From: an uncultured Acidimicrobiales bacterium
GTDB taxonomy: Bacteria; Actinomycetota; Acidimicrobiia; Acidimicrobiales; SHLQ01
Assembly (NCBI GenBank): GCA_937922235.1
Contig: CAKZVC010000005.1
Location: forward strand, 1-64,000
DNA: 64,000 bases
Direction: 5' to 3'
Under the pieces are notes generated by a model. The model searched no databases. It was not told the origin of the DNA and saw nothing but the letters and a program-made list of their open reading frames with translations. Below, one piece after another: positions 24,165 to 32,717 of this stretch. The translations under genes and the position numbers were made by a program. Position 1 is the stretch's first letter. Every line of letters starts with the position of its first letter.

Positions 24165-26630
24165 GTGCGCGATACGGGACTACCGATCGAGGAGGTCATC
24201 GACGACGTCCGCGAGGCAATGATTGCCCCCGGCGTTGGCGTGTTGACCGCCGAGCCCGGTGCGGGCAAAACGACCGTCGTGCCGCTGCGCCTGCTGCACG
24301 AACCGTGGAACGACGGCGTCATTCTCGTTCTTGAGCCTCGACGTGTCGCGGCTCGAGCAGTGGCCAGGCGAATGGCCGAGCTGTTGGGTGAGTCGGTCGG
24401 AGACACGGTTGGCTGGCGAACCCGCGACGACACCAAAGTGTCATCGAGTACCCGCATTGAGGTCATCACCGAGGGGATTCTCACCCGACGGATCCAGCGC
24501 GACCCAAACCTGCCCGGCGTGTCGGCTGTGCTTTTTGACGAGTTCCACGAACGCTCGGTGCACGCCGACCTTGGTCTGGCCTTGGCCCTCGAAGTACGAG
24601 AGAGCATCCGCCCCGACCTACGCCTGTTGGTCATGTCGGCAACGATCGACGCCGAGGCGGTCGCCGAGCTTGTTGGGCCCGAGGAAGGAACGCCGGCACC
24701 GGTGATCGAGTGCGCGGGACGGTCGTTCCCCATCGATATCCGCTGGCGGCCGCGCAAGGGTAAAGACAAACTCGAGTCTGCCGTATGGAGCGCTGTTGCT
24801 GAGGCGCTCACCGAGCCCGGTGACGTGTTGGTCTTCCTTCCAGGAGTTCGCGAGATCAAACGGGCGATCACCGAGATCTCGTACAACACCGATGCCGCTG
24901 TCCTTCCGCTCTATGGCGCGCTTCGCCCAGAGGAGCAAGATGCTGCACTTCGGGTGATTCCGGGACAACGCCGCATCGTCGTCGCCACCGACGTGGCCGA
25001 GACGTCCCTGACCGTCGATGGCATCGGCACCGTGGTCGACGCTGGGCTCTGCCGTCGTCCCCGCTATGACCCAGCCTCGGGTCTGTCCAAGCTCATCACG
25101 TCGGATCATTCGAAGGCCTCGGCCGACCAGCGGGCCGGACGTGCGGGTCGTCTTGGTCCAGGCGTCGCAATCCGCTTGTGGTCGAAGATGGAGCACGCCA
25201 GTCGCAGTCGTCATGAGTCGGCCGAGATCGAACAGATCGACCTCGCTGGTGTGGTGCTCGAGTCGTTGGCCTGGGGCGTGTCCTCGCCAGCCGAACTTCG
25301 ACTGCTCGACCAACCGCGGGATGGAGCAGTCGCAGAGGCGTTCGAAATTCTCGCGATGCTTGGGGCAGTCGACGACGACAAGCGCATCACCGCAGAAGGT
25401 CGCGCCATGCTGGCGCTACCGCTCCATCCTCGCCTCGCTGCAATGGTTGCCGCCGTCAGCGATGGTCCGTTGGGCTGGCCCGCGGCGGTGCTCGCGTCGC
25501 TGCTCGAAGAACGCGACGTGATCGCTGGGCGGCCATCCGAACGCCCCGTCGACATGTGGACCCGGGTCAAGCTCGTGGTCGAGGACGACTACCGGGTGCC
25601 GAACACCGATGTAGCTGCGCTCCGACAGGTGCGGCGCCGAGCACGCCAGCTCGTTCGGCGAACCAACGCGAGCGAAGGGGTTATCTCGATCGACGACATC
25701 GGGCGGGCGCTCTCGTTTGCCTACCCCGATCGCATTGGGAAAAAGCGAGCTGGGCAAGGCGGACGGTTCCTCTTGCGCAACGGCATGGGTGTCGAGGTAG
25801 CCAAGACCGACCCACTCGCTCACGACGAGATGGTGGTCGTCGCCGAAATCGCCGGGTCCAAACGCAATGTCCGCATTCGCCTTGCGGCCGGCATCGACCC
25901 GCTCGACGTTGAGCTCGGCTTCATGGTCGACATGACCGAACGCAATTTCGTGACGTGGGACGATGGCCGCAACGACCTTGTTCGCCGCGTCGAACGCTGC
26001 CTCGGTGCCATCGACTTCGGCACGCACGACCAACCAGTAGAACCAAGTCCGCAAACGACCGAGGCGCTCATCGATCGAATCGTGTCCACCAAGCTCGACA
26101 TCCTGCCCTGGACTGATGCAGCCCGAGCCTTCCAACGGCGGGTGAGCTTCGTCGCCGAGCATCGCCCCGATCTCGTGAGCACGAGCATCGACGACAAGGC
26201 ATTGTTGGCACACGCGCATGAACTGTTCGAGCCATGGTTATCCAACGCCTATCGGCGCAAGGACATCGAAGAGCTCACGATGATCGATGTGCTCCGCAAC
26301 GCGCTCGAGTGGAACGAGACCGAAGCCGTCGACCGGCTCGCCCCAACCCACGTCACCTTTGCCCGGGGCCGCCGTGCCCAGATCGACTACCTCGGTGAGC
26401 AACCGAAAGTGTCGGTGCGGGCCCAGGATGCATACGGCACGAGTGTCACGCCGTCGATCGTCGATGGCAACGTACCGATCGCCGTCGAGCTCCTTTCCCC
26501 AGCGAACCGTCCGATTCAGATCACCTCAGACCTCGCCGCGTTCTGGACCGGCAGCTGGTCGGAGGTGCGCAAAGACATGGCGGGTCGCTACCCGAAGCAC
26601 GATTGGCCTACGCAGCCAGGCTCCGCCTGA
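24165..26630 (+). CDS. hrpB: ATP-dependent RNA helicase HrpB
   Basis: 821 residues, DEAH/RHA superfamily 2 helicase of the HrpB group, the normal length. Motif I is A-E-P-G-A-G-K-T-T near residue 27, Ia includes E-P-R-R-V-A-A-R-A, motif II is D-E-F-H near 126, motif III S-A-T near 157, and motif VI Q-R-A-G-R-A-G-R-L near 322. The C-terminal half has the helicase-associated and HrpB-specific domains. The start is GTG at 24165. Its cellular role in actinobacteria is not settled. It is divergent from the GH13 gene. Confidence 0.93.
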   Translation: MRDTGLPIEEVIDDVREAMIAPGVGVLTAEPGAGKTTVVPLRLLHEPWNDGVILVLEPRRVAARAVARRMAELLGESVGDTVGWRTRDDTKVSSSTRIEVITEGILTRRIQRDPNLPGVSAVLFDEFHERSVHADLGLALALEVRESIRPDLRLLVMSATIDAEAVAELVGPEEGTPAPVIECAGRSFPIDIRWRPRKGKDKLESAVWSAVAEALTEPGDVLVFLPGVREIKRAITEISYNTDAAVLPLYGALRPEEQDAALRVIPGQRRIVVATDVAETSLTVDGIGTVVDAGLCRRPRYDPASGLSKLITSDHSKASADQRAGRAGRLGPGVAIRLWSKMEHASRSRHESAEIEQIDLAGVVLESLAWGVSSPAELRLLDQPRDGAVAEAFEILAMLGAVDDDKRITAEGRAMLALPLHPRLAAMVAAVSDGPLGWPAAVLASLLEERDVIAGRPSERPVDMWTRVKLVVEDDYRVPNTDVAALRQVRRRARQLVRRTNASEGVISIDDIGRALSFAYPDRIGKKRAGQGGRFLLRNGMGVEVAKTDPLAHDEMVVVAEIAGSKRNVRIRLAAGIDPLDVELGFMVDMTERNFVTWDDGRNDLVRRVERCLGAIDFGTHDQPVEPSPQTTEALIDRIVSTKLDILPWTDAARAFQRRVSFVAEHRPDLVSTSIDDKALLAHAHELFEPWLSNAYRRKDIEELTMIDVLRNALEWNETEAVDRLAPTHVTFARGRRAQIDYLGEQPKVSVRAQDAYGTSVTPSIVDGNVPIAVELLSPANRPIQITSDLAAFWTGSWSEVRKDMAGRYPKHDWPTQPGSA

Positions 26631-26698
26631 TTTTGGCTGCTCGCAGGCTTTGCGCCGGAGGCGGTGATTGCTTGGGATCAGGTGATAGAAATGTCGCC

Positions 26699-27127
26699 AT
26701 GCACGTCGTTGTGACCTACGAATCACGCACCGGAAACACCGCCACTGCTGCCAAGCACGTGGCCAAGCGTCTCGAGCGCGCCGGAGCCACCGTTTCTTTC
26801 TTCCCAGTCGATGAACCTGACTACGGAGCGCTCGCCCAAGCCGACGCGGTCATCGTCGGCACCTGGTGCGGCGGTCTGTTCTTCTTCGGTCAGCATCCAG
26901 GCGGCGCGGGCAAGATCGCTGGCGAGCTTCCCGATTTGTGGGACAAGGCAACGTTCGCATTCGTCACCTATGCGCACAACCCAGGCAAGGCTGCCGACAA
27001 GTTGGGCGAGGTGCTCGAGGCGATGGGTTCGGTCAACCTTGGCGTTGGCACAATCCATCGCAACGAGATCGAAGCCGACGCAAAAGACTTCGTCGAAATG
27101 GTCCTCGCCGAGTTCGCTTCGGCCTAA
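26699..27127 (+). CDS. Flavodoxin family protein
   Basis: 142 residues. The FMN phosphate loop is Y-E-S-R-T-G-N-T near residue 7, and a tryptophan-containing loop, G-T-W-C-G-G, replaces the usual aromatic site near the isoalloxazine. The later strand V-T-Y-A-H-N-P-G fits the third flavin loop. It should carry electrons in the cytoplasm; partner unknown. ATG at 26699 is used because the fold begins at once. It ends in a four-base stop overlap with the convergent lipoprotein gene. Confidence 0.85.
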   Translation: MHVVVTYESRTGNTATAAKHVAKRLERAGATVSFFPVDEPDYGALAQADAVIVGTWCGGLFFFGQHPGGAGKIAGELPDLWDKATFAFVTYAHNPGKAADKLGEVLEAMGSVNLGVGTIHRNEIEADAKDFVEMVLAEFASA

Positions 27128-28311
27128 CCGCCAGCCACGGTTTCAACGAACGCCAGGTTGCCATCAGCAACCTCAAGAACCCGATAGCTGCGCGCCACGG
27201 GTAGTTGGATTCCCTGACCGACCGCGATCTCGCCGCTCAGAACATCGATTGTTGAACCGCGAGTTGCATCGGCGATGCGACGAGATCCAACCGAATTCGA
27301 TCGGGTAACGGAGGTGGCCAACGCTGCCAGGGTGTCGGCCGCGACGACATCGACGGCTTCCGCCTCTTCGATACTGTCGAGGAGGTTGGTCACTTCCGCG
27401 ACCGGGTCGTCCCCGTGCACGCTCGAAGGCGAGAAGAGGAAGATGTCGGTCAGCTGAGGGTCCCATCGTTGGGGTTCGCCAAACCACGGAACGAGGATTG
27501 GCTGCTCATTGCCGGCAGAGCGCAATGCCGCAACCACATCACCGAGCGCTGGTGCCAGCGCACAGACGACGATTGCGTCGACGCTGGCAAGCCCCTCGCC
27601 CAGTGACGCGACGAGAGTTTCAGGGTCATCAACAAGCCCCACGAACGAGCCGTCGACCGACACATCGATGGCCTTGGGCGGGGCCGAGGCGAACTCTGCT
27701 ATGTCAGTACAGGTCTGATCGACATCGGGGATCAGATTGGAAGACAACACCGCGAGCGAGGTGAGGTCCTGGGTATCGGCCCAGTTCGCCATGGCGGCAG
27801 GAGCATCGTCCAAGCTGGCCAGATCGATGAAGAGTCGGCTCGAGACGTCGAGCTCGGGCTTCGGGATGGCCACACATCCGGTTACCGCCAGGAGCTGCTC
27901 GTCGATGGCCGCGTCAACAACGGTCGGCATGCTCAGGTTGTCACAGGAGGTGGCGATCACGGTGACGCCGCGGTTGACGAGCTCGCGAACCGCAGCGGGT
28001 GCGTCATCGAGGTCGGAGATTGTCACCGTATCGATGAGCACCTCGACAGGTTGGGATGCGCTGACTGCCTCAGCGCTCGCTGCGAGGACATCGACCAATC
28101 GGGCATCGCGTGCAGCGGTTGGTGACGCCGTGTTGAGGACGAGGCCGACGTTGATCGCATCGATGCCAACGTCAGACTCAGCGTCAGCTGCGGCAACCGT
28201 GATCGGCGGGGCTGTCTGCGAATCCACCCCTGATGTACAGCTCGTTGCTACAAGCGCCACCGCGAGAATCGCAGCATGGAATCCAGCGGTGTTCCGGGGG
28301 ATCGTTAGCAC
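27124..28311 (-). CDS. Lipoprotein, periplasmic-binding-protein-like
   Basis: 395 residues from GTG. The signal peptide has a hydrophobic core (A-A-I-L-A-V-A-L-V) and lipobox A-T-S-C at about residue 25. The mature protein alternates strands and helices in the manner of type I periplasmic binding proteins (branched-chain amino acid receptor fold): I-N-V-G-L-V-L-N-T-A-S near residue 52 opens the first lobe, G-V-T-V-I-A-T-S-C is the second-strand motif, and D-A-I-V-V-C-A-L-A-P marks the second lobe. Ligand unknown and no permease is adjacent. The GTG overlaps the end of the upstream gene by 7 bases. Confidence 0.72.
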   Translation of the reverse strand: MLTIPRNTAGFHAAILAVALVATSCTSGVDSQTAPPITVAAADAESDVGIDAINVGLVLNTASPTAARDARLVDVLAASAEAVSASQPVEVLIDTVTISDLDDAPAAVRELVNRGVTVIATSCDNLSMPTVVDAAIDEQLLAVTGCVAIPKPELDVSSRLFIDLASLDDAPAAMANWADTQDLTSLAVLSSNLIPDVDQTCTDIAEFASAPPKAIDVSVDGSFVGLVDDPETLVASLGEGLASVDAIVVCALAPALGDVVAALRSAGNEQPILVPWFGEPQRWDPQLTDIFLFSPSSVHGDDPVAEVTNLLDSIEEAEAVDVVAADTLAALATSVTRSNSVGSRRIADATRGSTIDVLSGEIAVGQGIQLPVARSYRVLEVADGNLAFVETVAGG

Positions 28312-28652
28312 GAGGCTGAGCCATCAACCGGCGCCGGTCGATGAAGGACCGCCGCCGAGATGGCGATCGTGAGAACGTCGCCGTCGATGCTGCCCGCGCC
28401 ATCGGCGATCAAGCTGAACTCGCCCTCAGCGATTGCAGGCCACAGCAGAGACAAGGGAGCATCGTCAGCAATGCGTGAGGCAACACCTCGACCAAACCCG
28501 GTAACTCGCACGACGGCGGGATCGGATTCGACCGCCACCACAACATGATTGACTCGGGCCGAACCATCCGCCGAGCTGTAGAGCAGGTACGGGGTAGCGC
28601 CATATGGTGCAGCGGTGTCGGCTAGGTTGGCAGGGTCTACGGCGTGGCTCAC
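28305..28652 (-). CDS. Small protein, possibly a PPOX-type flavin-binding split barrel
   Basis: 115 residues from GTG at 28652. It consists mainly of short beta strands (Y-L-L-Y-S-S, H-V-V-V-A-V, V-V-R-V-T-G-F-G-R-G-V-A-S-R-I, G-D-V-L-T-I-A-I-S). The arrangement resembles small pyridoxamine 5'-phosphate-oxidase-like or heme/flavin split-barrel proteins, but no decisive motif is present. Its end overlaps the start of the lipoprotein gene by 7 bases, so the two form a coupled pair. Function unknown. Confidence 0.5.
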   Translation of the reverse strand: MSHAVDPANLADTAAPYGATPYLLYSSADGSARVNHVVVAVESDPAVVRVTGFGRGVASRIADDAPLSLLWPAIAEGEFSLIADGAGSIDGDVLTIAISAAVLHRPAPVDGSASC

Positions 28653-28958
28653 CCCACGATGGTACCGGACAGCAATCGGTGACTTTTGTTTCGACTCGTA
28701 TCCATCTCGACATGATTTCGACGTGTTGTGGGCGCCACGGAATCTCACCTTCCGCGCGAGATCTGCAGGCGCTGGGTGACTTTGGTTACAGAGCGTCCCA
28801 TTTGTGCACGCAGGGTCCCGATTTACCGCAGATCTTCCCACTTAGCGTCAAGACGTCGAATCTTGGTGTTGTGGCGGGCGAAACGGAAGTGAAATACTCA
28901 CGTTGCGGGCCTAGGTTATTCGACCCACACCGCAAGATACTTGGCGGAAACAAGGATT
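28653..28958. other. Intergenic region of 306 bases between divergent genes
   Basis: No gene is supported here; the open frames lack start signals or recognisable protein. TTGTGG (28869-28874) and AATACT (28893-28898), 18 bases apart, are a weak promoter candidate for the downstream membrane protein. No strong hairpin or repeat was seen. Confidence 0.5.
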
Positions 28959-30056
28959 ATGGCGACAAACGAGCTCCCCTCACGGGAAAATAGGCGAGGC
29001 GGACCAGGTTGGTGGATGGACCTGGAAGGCGTGTGGCGCGCCCCTGAAGAATGGCCCGAAGACACCCCTCCATTGCAGGGTTGGATTCGTGGCGATGATG
29101 GTCGCTGGCGCGAGCCGCGCATGTCTGAGGCTGTTGAAGAATCCCACGCTCCTCTCGCGGTCGCGGAGCGTGTTGAGAAGTCCGACGAACAACCGCGCCG
29201 ATCTCGGCAAGCCGAGGCTGATCGGCGAGCAATGCTCATGGTCGCTGGAATCATCGCCGGAGCCATGGTCATTTTGGCGGCTGCGCTCATCCTCATCACG
29301 CAGGCTGGCGCTGAGGACACCGTCGATGCCGACTCGAGTCCGCAAGGTTCTGTCGTATTCGCCGCCGAAACCGACGAGGTCAAGATGGCTCGCCGGACTG
29401 CGCTCGCAGCCGAAGCACCGGAGGCGGCCCGGTCGGCGCTCTCGACCATGGTCGTGCGATCAGGCACAGGTGAGGAGGACTCACTCGTTGGTTTCGACGT
29501 TGTTGAGTGGACTGCCGATCGCACCGACTGCCTCGACATTGCCGAGCAGGTTCTCGTCGAACGATCCCGTACCCCGATTGCATGGGCAGACAACCTCGAG
29601 TGCGTCCCTGATCGAGGCCGCTGGTCCGATCGCTACCTCGGAACGACGATCTCGCGGACGCTCGATGCCGACGTCACCCTGCACGTCCCGGCAGCAGTTG
29701 CCTACGTTTCTGGTGGCTCGGAATGGACCACCGTCACGCAACAGCGATATCTCACCGACACCGCCCACCCAGCCGTGCTAGAGATCACCAGCGCCGGAAG
29801 TGGCCACAACCCGCGTGGCCAAGGCCCCGAAGCGTGGAAGCCGAGCGATCGGTCGACCTGGTGTGCGTATGCCATCGACTGGATTGCCGTGAAGTCACGC
29901 TGGGAACTCAGCGTTACTGACGCTGAGCGCAGCGAGCTCAACTCGATGCTCGACACGTGCAGCGATCCAACATCGGCTGGCCCTGATCTGTGGACAATGC
30001 CGATCGACGAGATCGCACCCCCGACCATCGAACGCATCGAGAGCGCTTCGGAATAG
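28959..30056 (+). CDS. Membrane-anchored protein with a degenerate GmrSD/DUF1524 (HNH-like) domain
   Basis: 365 residues. The ATG at 28959 has AAGGA five bases upstream and was preferred over a TTG at 28941. The N-terminus carries a short aromatic module P-G-W-W-M-D of DUF2510 kind and a second W-x-R-G-D-D-G-R-W, then a basic segment and one membrane helix (about 90-112), so the rest is outside. The outer domain ends in W-K-P-S-D-R-x-T-W-C-A-Y-A-I-D-W-I-A-V-K-S-R-W-x-L and E-R-x-E-L-x-x-x-L-x-x-C, the signature of secreted DUF1524/GmrSD nucleases. The catalytic D-H-x-V-x-L part is replaced by D-V-T-L-H-V-P-A-A, so it is probably not an active nuclease. Confidence 0.65.
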   Translation: MATNELPSRENRRGGPGWWMDLEGVWRAPEEWPEDTPPLQGWIRGDDGRWREPRMSEAVEESHAPLAVAERVEKSDEQPRRSRQAEADRRAMLMVAGIIAGAMVILAAALILITQAGAEDTVDADSSPQGSVVFAAETDEVKMARRTALAAEAPEAARSALSTMVVRSGTGEEDSLVGFDVVEWTADRTDCLDIAEQVLVERSRTPIAWADNLECVPDRGRWSDRYLGTTISRTLDADVTLHVPAAVAYVSGGSEWTTVTQQRYLTDTAHPAVLEITSAGSGHNPRGQGPEAWKPSDRSTWCAYAIDWIAVKSRWELSVTDAERSELNSMLDTCSDPTSAGPDLWTMPIDEIAPPTIERIESASE

Positions 30057-30065
30057 TTTTCCTGG

Positions 30066-32654
30066 GTGACCAATGCTGAACAGCAGCGCCTAGCCGACGA
30101 CTACGACTCCTGGATCGCATGGGGCCCCTATGTGGCCGAACGCGCCTGGGGAACCGTGCGCGAGGACTACAGCGCCAACGGCGACGCCTGGAATGCATTT
30201 ACCTACGACAACGCTCGCAGTCGCACGTTCCGTTGGAATGAGGACGGGCTGTTCGGATTCTCCGATGACAATCAGCGCTGGTGCTTTTCGGTGTCGCTTT
30301 GGAATGGTCGCGATCCGCACCTGAAAGAACGACTCTTCGGCCTCAACGGCCACGAGGGCAATCATGCTGAAGACGTCAAAGAGGAGTGGTGGTACCTCGA
30401 CGCGACGCCATCGCACTCGTGGGGGCGTACGGCCTACGCCTACCCGCGGATGGAGTTTCCGTACGCCCATCTTCGCCAGGTGAACGAGTCGCGCAATCGT
30501 CAAGAACCCGAGTACGAGCTTGTTGACACGGGCATCTTCGAGACTGGCTGGTGGGACGTTCAGGTCACCCACGCCAAAGCCGCTCCCGACGATCTCTGTT
30601 TCGACATCACGGCGACCAACCATTCGAACGAACGTGACACGATCCACCTGCTGCCGACGATCTGGTTCAGGAATCGCTGGAGCTGGGGCCGTGGCGAGGC
30701 AAAGCCAGAGCTCCATGTCACCGACGCCGGCGGCATCTCGCTCCACGAAACCGATACCGGCACGCTGGAGCTCACTGGCTCGCCCGGTTCGACTGCGCTG
30801 ACGTGCGATAACGAGACGAACCGCATGCTCGTGCACCGCCAAGATGTTGATGTCCGATACCCCAAGGACGGCATCAACGATCACGTGATGGCTGGCCTAC
30901 CGACCGTCAACCCGGAAGGGACCGGCACCAAGGCGGCGCTGTGGTATCAACACGAGGTCGACCCTGGGGAAAGCGTTACCGTGCGCGTTCGGTTGGCAAC
31001 GTCGGCCAAGGACGCAGACGCCACCGACGAGATCTTCGCGGCTCGTCAGGCCGAGGCCGATGAGTTCTACGCCGAACTGCTCCCAGACACGATCGACCCG
31101 CAACGTCGGACGATCGCTCGTCAGGCGCTCGCCGGCCTGTTGTTCTCGAAGCAGTGGTACCACTTCGACGTCGATCAATGGCTCGACGGCGACCCGGCAT
31201 CGAATCCGCCGCCAGCTTCCCGACTGAGCGGACGCAACACGAGCTGGCGCCACCTCAACAATGCTGACGTCATTGCGATGCCCGACACGTGGGAGTACCC
31301 GTGGTACGCCGCCTGGGACACGGCGTTTCACTGCCTGCCGTTCACGTTGGTCGACCCAACGTTCGCCAAGACCCAGCTGCACCTCTTGGGCCGAGAGTGG
31401 TACCAGCACCCGAACGGTCAGCTGCCTGCCTACGAGTGGAGCTTCAGCGATGTAAATCCGCCGGTGCATGCGTGGGCTGCGTTGCGTGTCTTCGAGCTCG
31501 ATGGCGGGTGGGACACGCACTTCCTCGAGCGGATGCTGCACAAGCTGATGCTCAACTTCACCTGGTGGGTGAACCGGCGAGACGCCGACGGCAACAACCT
31601 GTTTGATGGCGGCTTCCTCGGGCTCGACAACATTGGTCCGTTCGACCGGTCCGCCGGCATTGGGGCAGGGAGGCTTGAACAGGCTGATGCAACGGCATGG
31701 ATGGCGATGTACTCGCTCGACCTGCTCGACATGTCGCTGCGGCTAACCCATGAGAGCCCGGCGTACGAAGACCTGGCGACCAAGTTCGCCGAACACTTCG
31801 CCTACATCGCAACGGCGATGGACGAACACGAGCTCTGGAACGAAGACGACGGCTTCTACTACGACAATCTGAAGATCGATGGGAAGTCGATCCCGCTTTC
31901 GGTCCGGTCGATGGTCGGCCTCATTCCACTGTTCGCGACCCGAATCGTGTCGGCAACAAACCAACAACGTCTCACATCGTTCACCACACACCTCACGTGG
32001 TTCCGTGACAACAAGCCCGAGTGTTCGCTCCACATGCACGAGAACGACCGCGGCGACTTGCTCATGTCGCTCGTTAGTCCCGACCGACTCGTTCGGATGT
32101 TGCAGACGATCCTCGACGAGGACGAGTTCTTGTCGCCGCATGGTTTGCGTGGGCTGTCGAAAGCCCACGAGAACGATCCGTTTTCGCTGAAGGCTGATGG
32201 CCAGGTTTTCGAGGTCGGGTACGAGCCTGGTGAGTCGGAGAGCAGCTTGTTTGGTGGCAACTCCAACTGGCGTGGACCGGTGTGGTTCCCACTCAACTAC
32301 CTGCTGATCGAATCGCTTCGGCGCTTCGACTATTGGGCGGGTGGCAAGCTCACGGTCGAGTTCCCGACCGGTTCCGGTGTCGAGATGACGATCGGCGAGG
32401 TCGCCGACCACCTGGCCAACCGGTTGGTTTCGCTGTTCGAGGTCGATGAGTCAGGCCAACGTCCGGCAGTGCCCAACAACGAAATGTACGCACCGGGCGG
32501 CCCCTGGCACGACCGGCTTCTGTTCCACGAATACTTCCACGGTGATTCCGGAGCCGGTCTCGGTGCCAGCCACCAAACCGGCTGGACGGCACTCGTTGCG
32601 TCGCTCGCCACCAAGTCTGCCAACCCGCTAGGCCGCCGATCCCAAGCCCGCTAG
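30066..32654 (+). CDS. MGH1-like / GH63 family glycoside hydrolase
   Basis: 862 residues from GTG at 30066. The sequence has the layout of bacterial GH63-like glucosidases: an N-terminal beta domain and an (alpha/alpha)6 barrel in the second half. Recognisable parts are W-G-P-Y-V-A-E-R-A-W-G-T-V-R-E-D-Y near the start, Y-P-W-Y-A-A-W-D-T-A-F-H near residue 415, D-G-G-F-L-G-L-D-N near 515, and W-R-G-P-V-W-F-P near 737, the last holding the usual catalytic region. No signal peptide, so cytoplasmic. Related enzymes hydrolyse mannosylglycerate, glucosylglycerate or alpha-glucosides; the substrate is not decided. It starts 9 bases after the membrane protein gene. Confidence 0.83.
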   Translation: MTNAEQQRLADDYDSWIAWGPYVAERAWGTVREDYSANGDAWNAFTYDNARSRTFRWNEDGLFGFSDDNQRWCFSVSLWNGRDPHLKERLFGLNGHEGNHAEDVKEEWWYLDATPSHSWGRTAYAYPRMEFPYAHLRQVNESRNRQEPEYELVDTGIFETGWWDVQVTHAKAAPDDLCFDITATNHSNERDTIHLLPTIWFRNRWSWGRGEAKPELHVTDAGGISLHETDTGTLELTGSPGSTALTCDNETNRMLVHRQDVDVRYPKDGINDHVMAGLPTVNPEGTGTKAALWYQHEVDPGESVTVRVRLATSAKDADATDEIFAARQAEADEFYAELLPDTIDPQRRTIARQALAGLLFSKQWYHFDVDQWLDGDPASNPPPASRLSGRNTSWRHLNNADVIAMPDTWEYPWYAAWDTAFHCLPFTLVDPTFAKTQLHLLGREWYQHPNGQLPAYEWSFSDVNPPVHAWAALRVFELDGGWDTHFLERMLHKLMLNFTWWVNRRDADGNNLFDGGFLGLDNIGPFDRSAGIGAGRLEQADATAWMAMYSLDLLDMSLRLTHESPAYEDLATKFAEHFAYIATAMDEHELWNEDDGFYYDNLKIDGKSIPLSVRSMVGLIPLFATRIVSATNQQRLTSFTTHLTWFRDNKPECSLHMHENDRGDLLMSLVSPDRLVRMLQTILDEDEFLSPHGLRGLSKAHENDPFSLKADGQVFEVGYEPGESESSLFGGNSNWRGPVWFPLNYLLIESLRRFDYWAGGKLTVEFPTGSGVEMTIGEVADHLANRLVSLFEVDESGQRPAVPNNEMYAPGGPWHDRLLFHEYFHGDSGAGLGASHQTGWTALVASLATKSANPLGRRSQAR

Positions 32655-32660
32655 CGGACT

Positions 32661-32707
32661 TTCTCTGAGCATGGTGCACGGTATGCGTGGTTCAGGCTCA
32701 GAAAAAC
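32661..32707. repeat. Imperfect inverted repeat in a convergent gap
   Basis: TTTCTCTGAGC (32661-32671) and GCTCAGAAAAA (32697-32707) pair at 10 of 11 positions around a 25-base loop. It lies between the ends of the GH63 and FrhB-like genes. A tract of T follows on neither strand, so it is not a standard terminator. Confidence 0.35.
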
Positions 32708-32717
32708 GCTGGTAGCG

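Noticed and set aside
24134-24889. N-terminal extension of the GH13 gene to an upstream start
   Set aside because: The extra part runs antisense through hrpB and has a composition (R, S, T-rich) of a shadow frame; the GH13 domain begins just after the GTG at 24133.
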